DNA of 64,000 bases from assembly GCA_029237695.1 (NCBI GenBank), contig CM055277.1, forward strand, positions 43,372,242-43,436,241, written 5' to 3'. A program made the translations under genes and the position numbers. The stretch is from Conchocele bisecta (taxonomy: Eukaryota; Mollusca; Bivalvia; Lucinida; Thyasiridae). The notes below the pieces were generated by a model. The model saw only the letters and a program-made list of their open reading frames with translations, had not been told where the DNA came from and did not search any database. This document shows, one piece after another, positions 15,501-24,500 of the stretch (its first letter is position 1; every line of letters starts with the position of its first letter).

Positions 15501-18500
15501 ACCAAGAGCGTACAGGACCTTGAGCGACATATGAATGCCCATAAAGGTTTGCCCAGCACGTGCAAGGCAACTAGTGGAGGAAATAGTCGCTTGGCCTTTG
15601 TAACAGCATAGACCTGGGTCAGCATGCATGTGTTTGCAGTTTTGTATAGACTAGTCTTATAAATAGATTACCAGACCTTGGAAAATCCTAAGGACCTTGA
15701 TGTTAAAATTGGGGAGTTTGTCAATTTGATGTCACATTCAGAGATCCAGATAAGTTTTGTATCTAAAGAGTATTGTACGCCCGGATTTCAAATTCAATGC
15801 ATATTTTACTTTTGCAAATGTCTTACTGATTTTCTTCCTTATTATTTGTTTCAAATGATAAAAAGTTTTTTTCTGACTTATTTGCAAAAAGTAAGTAATT
15901 TTTCAACTTTATTACGTTATTTTCGCTACTCAATTTGAAAATCGATGCGTATTTCACATTCCTGTGAGTACTTTGTACTTCCATTTTTGATAATCAATGC
16001 GTATTCTGCTAAAATAAGTGTGTAACTACGACAATACACACCTTATCTGGAGCTTTGCACATTGCTGCGTTTAAAGTGAAGCAACAATATGTCGGACTGA
16101 CAAAGTCCGCCAATTCTAACATTGATGATGCCCCGGAATAAGTTGTGATAACTCATGATTTTCCAAGTTTGGTAACCTATTTAAGATTGGACTATACCGT
16201 GTCATATTTTTATTATGCAAATGTTATGCCTTCATAACAGGACCTGATTTATGTTAGGGGCGGATCTAGAGGGGGGGGGTTCCGAGGTTGCAACCCCCCG
16301 TTCAGCCACGGAGTTTACATAGATCACAGTTTACCACCAGTTGGAGTCTGAATTTAAATGCCTTAAAACACAGGAAAGTGCATTTCGAAGAGCTCCAAAA
16401 TAGGACAACCCCCTAGTTGCGAACGGTAACTCTTGCAATTACTCCCGTACCGTCCGTTTCTAGCTACGGACGGTACAGGAGTAGATTGCAAGAGTTACCT
16501 TCGCAACTAGACAACCCCCCCCCTCCCCCGTTCCCCAAATGCTGGTTCCTCCCCTGCATATGCAAATTCTGGCCGAGTCTATCTTTATGCTGTTTACAAA
16601 TGCCACATGGTTTCTTTTCTCCTATTCATTGTGTCATATCGTCTTACATTAGCATGATTGCAAATCTGTCTGTGTGCCTTCTCTGATTTGACAGTACATT
16701 TATCCATATTGAATGGTCGAAAATCTTGTTAATGTTTTGGATCGTAGACAAGACAATGCTGTTGCATTCTAAATGCCAATCCACGAAAGCATCCTGAAGT
16801 ATGTGTTGACCATGCTAGTGTAAATAGATATGCAGTGTTATGCCTAGTGGGCGCCAAGGGGACGTTTTCCCACCTCAAAATGCCCGTTAACCCTTTCACT
16901 CCCAAGAAACTAGAATGGATTTTGATATGTTAATTTTGTAACCAATCCAATGGTCACAAAATGATTTTCAGACTAGTCCATTTATGAAAAGCGGGTGTTT
17001 TTGTTCTAAAAAATATGAAAATTACTTGCAAAAAGTGAAGATCCTGATGAGACGGCTCGTCATAAGCCGGATCATCTGGATCTACACTTTTTGCCAATAC
17101 CACTATACAGGCCTGTGGTGTTGAAAGGGTCTAGAATGGCAAAGGGGCCCTCAAACCTTGAAACTCTCCCTTGGATCTGACACCTAGCTAGGCATAACAC
17201 TGGGTTTGATAGACAGCCAGAGAAGCAGTATGCTCTTTATGAGCTGTTGTATTTCCGGTATATAGATACCAGCAAGCTCAATTCGAGCTGTTGTACTTAT
17301 GGTATCATGGTATTTCTGGTATCGCCGTGCCGATGTGTAACACAAATGTCACTCTACTGTAGGTATATATGTGACATATGTAATTTCAAGACGAAGAAGG
17401 TACATGATATTCGGCGACATATGAACGCACACAAAGGTGAGGTTCCATTACACGTGTATGCTGATATAATGTGGATTTTCTTTGGGGAATATCCTATTTA
17501 TATGTGACATGTGGCTGTGACTGGAGAAATGGGGCTTATGGGATTTGTGACCAGTGTAGCTCCTGAGCAAATAGCACACTCCTGTAGCCTGATAACAGTC
17601 TATATTGCTAGTTAGAAGCATAACGGGTGTCTCATTGACGGCATGGCGAACAGTGCAGATCCTGATCAGGCTGATCTGGATCTGTACTTGTCGCAAATGC
17701 CATAAACCCCATTATTCCAGTCACAGCCACATATGACCTTGTAAAATCGCATTCAGTGAATGTGGCAATATTTCCCTTCAGTAATAATGATCCCATGTTA
17801 TGTAAATTACCTATTCTTTCGATATCATTTTGCATAATGGATAATGTTGACATGTTAGCATCAGAATCGTTGGTTTGTGGACATTATCTCTCTCAAGAGT
17901 CTCAAATCCATGTGACATGTACTCTGTGTAATATTTAAATTGTTCATCGTATCATTTTGGAAGGTTTGCCAACTTGCATGATTTTAAAAAACTCCTGTTG
18001 AAGTCCTGTAAAGAAATCTGTGCTACACAATTATTTATGTATCATTAATTTACCTCAGGGGTGGGATACCATTAATACCCATATTTAAACATGATCGATG
18101 AATCAACTCTATAAGAACAATTATGTTACATTGACCCTCAAAAGGAGGGAACTGAATATTGTCGTCTGCTGTGTTTTGTCACACCCATGTTGGTGGAAAG
18201 CTAGACATAGCATTTCACAATTTCGGTATCGTCGGCATCAACAATTTGATATATATCCTGATCCATTAGTCAGATCTACCAAACTTCCTTACATTGATGG
18301 CTATCCACCCAGTGTCATTCAGGTGACCGTGACCTTTGTGGGTGACACTGGCTGGTGATCGCCTTGTTATCCCCTCGCCGAGAGGGCATATATTGTTAGT
18401 CTATGTACATATTATGTACGTGCTTGCATTAGTAAGACCTTTCATTTTTGTCGAGCTCACTTGCGGAAAGCGAGACATAGTGATCACAATGACATCCGGG

Positions 18501-21500
18501 TGTCTGTGCGTGCGTGCGTGCGTGCTTGCGTGCTTGCGTCCGAAATCTGTGTTAAAGTTTTTACATACCTTATATCTCCACAATTGTTACTCCAATTTAC
18601 TTTCAACATCCAATACTTCCTTTTCATCATCCATATTTTCATTCCATAGCCTGCTCATGTGATCAAGGTCCAAGGTCAAGGTCAAATTACTTTAAAATTT
18701 GCGTTAAAGCTTTTACATACCTTATATCTCCACAACCCTTAATTCAAACTTCAAATAAATACACTCCGAGACCATTAAATGCCTCGGCAGGCTCGACATT
18801 TATTACTATCAAGTAAAGATGGGCTTCGCTTCGTGATAACGATGCCGTTGTTTTATTTTCATCACAAACATGCTTTGGCAGCATTTGGGAATCAGCCCCA
18901 TTGGAGATGATTATCAGGCAGTCAAATCATGTTTTTATTGAGAAAAATGGAACATAATATCAACACAGACCACTCTATTTCATTCATTGTTGTCACATTC
19001 TTGCCATGGCTGCTCACTGCTCCAGCTTTCGTACTTCGCAATTCGCAATCTTCTGTCAGCCAAACTTAATAAATAGTGGATGATCCCACATTATGCCTTT
19101 TATATAGGAATGAATGGCCTTTTTGTTGAATTTATCGGGGTATAAACTTGGAAAAGTCGCGGGAATACTGGACGAAGCGATAAAAAATTACAATTTTCGA
19201 GAAAAAAAATAAAATATTTTTTGATTTTTTTTCGAAAATTGTAATTTTTTAAGGCCTCGTCCAGTATTCCCGCGACTTTTCCAAGTTTATATCCCCGATA
19301 AATTCAACGAAAAGGCCATTCATTCCTTATAATTCCAGCATTTGAAATCAATTCATCAAGAAAATGTGTTTATTTTCCGTTTTCTTAAGAATTATTTTAA
19401 CTGCGCCTCACGGTTACGGAAAGTAGCTCGGCGTGGGAGTTTACTGGGATATAAATTGTGGACAGAGAACTTGCTACGAGCCAATCAAATTGTGTAAATA
19501 TTTTTGTGCTGGAATTATTTGCTGAAATCTATGCCTCCTCGCTTATAAGCCGCACTTCTATTTTCAGAAATAAATGGACCGAAAATATTACGGGTAGTTC
19601 AAGGTGTTTCAAGTTCTATTTTCAGATAAAAAATGGACAGGAAATATAAGTGCAAGGTATTATCTTCAGAAATTATGCTGGTTCTACTGCAGAACCAAGT
19701 AAAGAAGAATCCAAGTATGTTATATAAAGAACCAGAAAGGGATATTTGATACTTGTCCCAAATCAGGATATTAAGATTTTTGGTGCTGGAAAGATTTTGT
19801 AATTTCAAAACTGACTTTGCTACAGTATTACATCATGCAGCCATATTCCCGTGTCTTGGCCATTGGATGGGAGGGTATATGCATCTTAACTCTTTGCATG
19901 CTACGGGTGAAAATAACAGCCAACAAATTTAGGCGTATTTTTCTTATTTCTCTCTGTAAATATGCCTTGGAATTTCATCAGAATTGAGTCCCGAGGACTC
20001 AATTCTAATGAAATTCCAAGACATATTCATGATATTTACAAGGAGAAATAAAAAGAAATTATAATGAAGTTTCATCTGATGTTTTTGAGCTATTTATATG
20101 CTAAAATATTTCCCAGCATGCAAAGAGTTAACGACAAATCCATCCTTAAGGATTCCTATTTGTCTGGCTCCGGATCAGAAAAAGTGAAAGGGTTTAACGT
20201 CGCACCAACAGCTAAGGTCATATAGAGACGGGACCACAGTCTCATCCAAAAGACCAGTGGGATGGAAATACTATGAAAGCATTTTTTGATGCCCTAGGCG
20301 AGGAGGTTTGAACCCACACTCTCCGGATTGGAAGTCACATGTTCTAACCCCTAGGTCACAACCCATTCCTCTCCTGATCAGAAAAACTGTCTTTCAGTGA
20401 TGAAGTGATGAAGTAATTCAGTTAAACTTCCATTGCTGACAACATAATGTTTTACACTTTTACATTTTTGAGCACAATTGCAGCAGTCCATGGTTAAACC
20501 GTTGGTGAGATTACTGAGTCATGGAAAATAAAAAAATCTCTGGAATATCAGAAAATGCTGCAACGAATTAGAAAATGCTGCAATTCATTGGTGCCTGTAG
20601 TCGATTTCAGCAAAATTACAAAGTATACTTATCTAGCAAAGTATACTTTGAGGGAGTAATCATTTATTTTTCCCGAAATGCATTATTTCACTAACGACTG
20701 CATATATTCGATGATTAAAAGTTTGCAGGATTATTATACTGAATTTATTACATTATCACAGCCAAAATGGCTGTGATAATGTAATAAATGCAGTATAATA
20801 AAAATTAATAAATTTATCCTTAAATTGAAAATTTCTCTCTCAAAGTATACTTTGCTAGATAAGTATACTTTGCAATGTTGGTGAAATAAATTGTAATAAT
20901 TTCATAGCAAATCATGAGATACAGAAAGTCTCAAATTTTCTGCTGATCCAAGTTTCATTTGTGTGCTTCAAATTAGTTACAAAAGTATTTTTCGAACACT
21001 ATCGCGAACAGTTATAATTTGGATGAGAATTCCGCTGCTAATAATCTGGCAAATATTGTACCAACACAGATGTTTATTGGATTAATAACGGAAATAATAT
21101 GTATAATTTAAAGCTCATTCCATATGATTACAATTGCCTATATTCGCACTTCAAAATTACGCCTTTTAATCTTTATGCGAGAGCACTTATACAAATGTTT
21201 TTGTTAGCACAGATGAAGGTGTAAGGGCGGTCATTAAATTTCCACCGTTTAATTGGCTTTGATAAAGTGTAATGTATCATTACAGGGATCAAACGACACC
21301 CCTGTCCCCTTTGTCAGAAGAATTGCGGTACGAAGAGCCAATTGAAACAGCATGTGAGCTTCCATGGCGGTACGTTTATATTTGTAGCCTTCAGACGCGT
21401 TCTTCTGTTTTCAGGGATTAAAGAACACCCGTGTCCAATATGTCCGAAACACTGCAAAACAAAGAGTGAGCTGAAACGTCACATTGGCTTTCACGGTGGT

Positions 21501-24500
21501 AGGTGTTGTGAATGGAATTTATTTTATACCCTGGCATACACAGTATGTTGAGAGGTACAGTGGAACCTCTCTAAACTGGACACTCGGGGGGTGGGGGAAT
21601 ATGGTTGTTTAACTTAGATGTGTTTCGTTGTTATATATCTCTGCTTCCAATGACTTTTCATGATTGCAAACCACTAGAATGTGTCATGAAGCACTAACAT
21701 GTCTGATTTACAGTGGAACATCTCCAAACCGGACACGCTGGAGTGCCCGGTTTGGAGAAGTTCTACTGTATATAGTTTCGCTTTTCTGTTCAGTCATCCA
21801 TCCGTTTGTTTTTCCATTCGTTAGTCCGTTAATAATTCTGTTGATGACATTTTGCATTAAAGTTTTGCTTACCTATTATCTTTGCAGCCGTAAGCTTAAT
21901 TGACTTTGAACTTCATACAGTTTGTTTATCGCTGTCAACATTTTGTAAATTTTATTTTGTCAGAACTCCAGGCCAAATTTCTTGCGTTAAAGTTTGTACT
22001 AGATCTGCATGATTCTGTTGGTGAATGAAAGTCGTGGCTGAATGAGGTTGCGTTTTGGCTGGGATATCCGTGAATCATACTTACCGGTACTTCCTCTAGT
22101 CTCTTGCATTTTAGCCTGCCTATTTGAAGAGAGCTTTAATGTCACTTCTGTTTTTAGTGTCACAGTAATCACAGGTTTTGGTCAAGCTGCCGTCTTTACT
22201 TTTTTAAAAACTTTTTATTTACAACCCGGCTGCCAGTAGGCAAGGTATGCTGTACACTAACAGTAACTGTCCTAGTTTATGGAATCAACGGTACGTGTAT
22301 TCATCTGTGTTAGCTGATGTGTCATTACTCCATTCCATTCCCTTCGAACATTTTTAACATTAGTTTAATGTTAGTTAACCCTTTCACCCCTAAGTAACTG
22401 GAATGGATGTCACATCCATTCCAGTTACTTAGGGGTGAAAGGCTTAACTAACATTAAACTAATGTTACACTTGTTAGAAGGGAATGGAATGGAGTAATGA
22501 CACATCATTTTGTGATGGTTGGATTGGTTTACATCATGTCAACCAATCCAACCATCACAAAATGATTTTCAGACTAGTCCATTTATGAAAAGGGGGTGTT
22601 TTTGTTATCAAAAACTTAATTCCATTCTCTTGTAACATATTTTATCATTAGTTGCCTGATAAATAGAATACCAGGCTAGTGTATTTTGCCTCCAGGATTA
22701 TCAGGCTTGACTTGAAAACCTCGGGAATAGGAATTCCTTGGAATTCATACGTGTTTCCTGAAATTGCCTAATAAACTTGATTGAGCAAGGTACTAGCCTG
22801 GAATTCTCTGTATGTGGCTGTAACTGGAGAAATGGGGCTTATGGGATTTGTGACCAGTGTAAATCCTGATCAAATGGCACATTCCTGTAGCCTGATAACA
22901 ATCTATAATGCTTGTTAGAAGAATGACGGGTGTTTCATTGATGGAATGGCGAACAGTGCAGATCCTGATCAGACTGCGGATGCAAAACCCATAAACCCCA
23001 ATTCTCCAGTCACAGCCACATATATGGGCCCACTTCTGGAGTTAACATCTGTCATCATATCGCTACTGTTCGACGATATTGAAAACACTAACGACGTCTT
23101 GTTTATATTTTCAGAGAAGAGTTTCAAGTGTACATTCGAGAGCTGTTCGTTCGCCTGTACAGACGCCATTGGGCTGGGCAAACATGTCCGATACATGCAC
23201 ACACACCGGGTATGTCATCTCACCAAGCAATAGGTCAAAGGTTAACTCACTGTCATGCCAATTTGTTCTTAACCCTATCAACCCCACTGGCCATAATTCC
23301 AGTATTCACAAACACTGTAGATCCAGCTAGTGAGCCGTCTCATCGGAATCTGCAGTTTTGGGTAATATTAGAGTTTTAAAAAAAAAATATTTTTATGCCA
23401 CCAGGTTTCGTAGAAACGGGTGGCATATAGTGTTTGGACCGTCCGTCCGTCTGTCCGTCCGTCCGTCCGTCCGTCCGTCCGTCTGTCTGTCCGTCACACT
23501 TTTCGGTTAACCAATTTGTCACAGTTTCTCAAATATGCTGCAGGTGGCATCCGCGTTCTACAGACGCATTTCTTGTTTTCGGATGAATTGAATAGTCCAA
23601 ATGTTAGAAAGCACCAGTCCATCTCGTATATATTTAGGGATGAATGGGTTGAGTCTAATATTGAATTCATCCTTGCCGGGATTTATACCGGTGAATCTTA
23701 CTATGATTCGCGCCCAGTTGCCTTGCTAGAATGCTGAGGCCCGTTTCATTAAACTTTGTACGACTAAAATGTTCGTAAGTGCAAATTTAGGATCGTCTGG
23801 AAATTTCAATTGATGGATTTACATTTAGTGAGCATAGGCTGCATATGCAGCCTATGCTCAATAAATGTGAATCCAATAATTGTTTACAAGAAAGCATTGT
23901 TAATGTGAAAAATCATAATTTTGCACTTATTGGTACAAACATTTTAGTCGTACGAGTTTCCCAGGGTGTCTGGTTTAACCCTTTCACCCCTAAGTGAATT
24001 GGAATTGATTTTGATATGTTGATTTTTGCAACCAATTCAATCGTCACAAAATGATTTTCAATCTAGTCCATTTATGAAAATGGTGTGTTTTTGTTCTGAA
24101 AACTATGAAAATTACTTGTAAAAAGTGTAGATCCAGATGAGCCGGCTCGTGACAATCCAGATGAGATCTCATCTGAATCTACACTTTTTGCCAATACCCC
24201 TATACAGGCCTGTGATGTTGAAAAGGTTAAAGGCGTTCCACTGTATCAATGGGGAGGGATTATGGACTAGCGGTAGGCCACTGGACTTCAATACCGGAGG
24301 TAGTAGGTTCAATCCCCCCCCTGCCCTAGGCCAAAAAAATACTTTCAAAGTATTTATATCCCACTAGTCATTCAGATGAGACTTGAACTCGAGGAATCGA
24401 CTCTATATGACCATAGCTGTTTCTGGGACGTTAAACCCTTTCACTTTTATTTTCTCACTGTATCAAGGGATGGGTTGATAGTTAAGTGGTGGGGCGGGCA

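Noticed and set aside
24243..24320. tRNA gene
   Set aside because: A-box and B-box-like words are present but the stems do not pair and the sequence continues into a SINE body.
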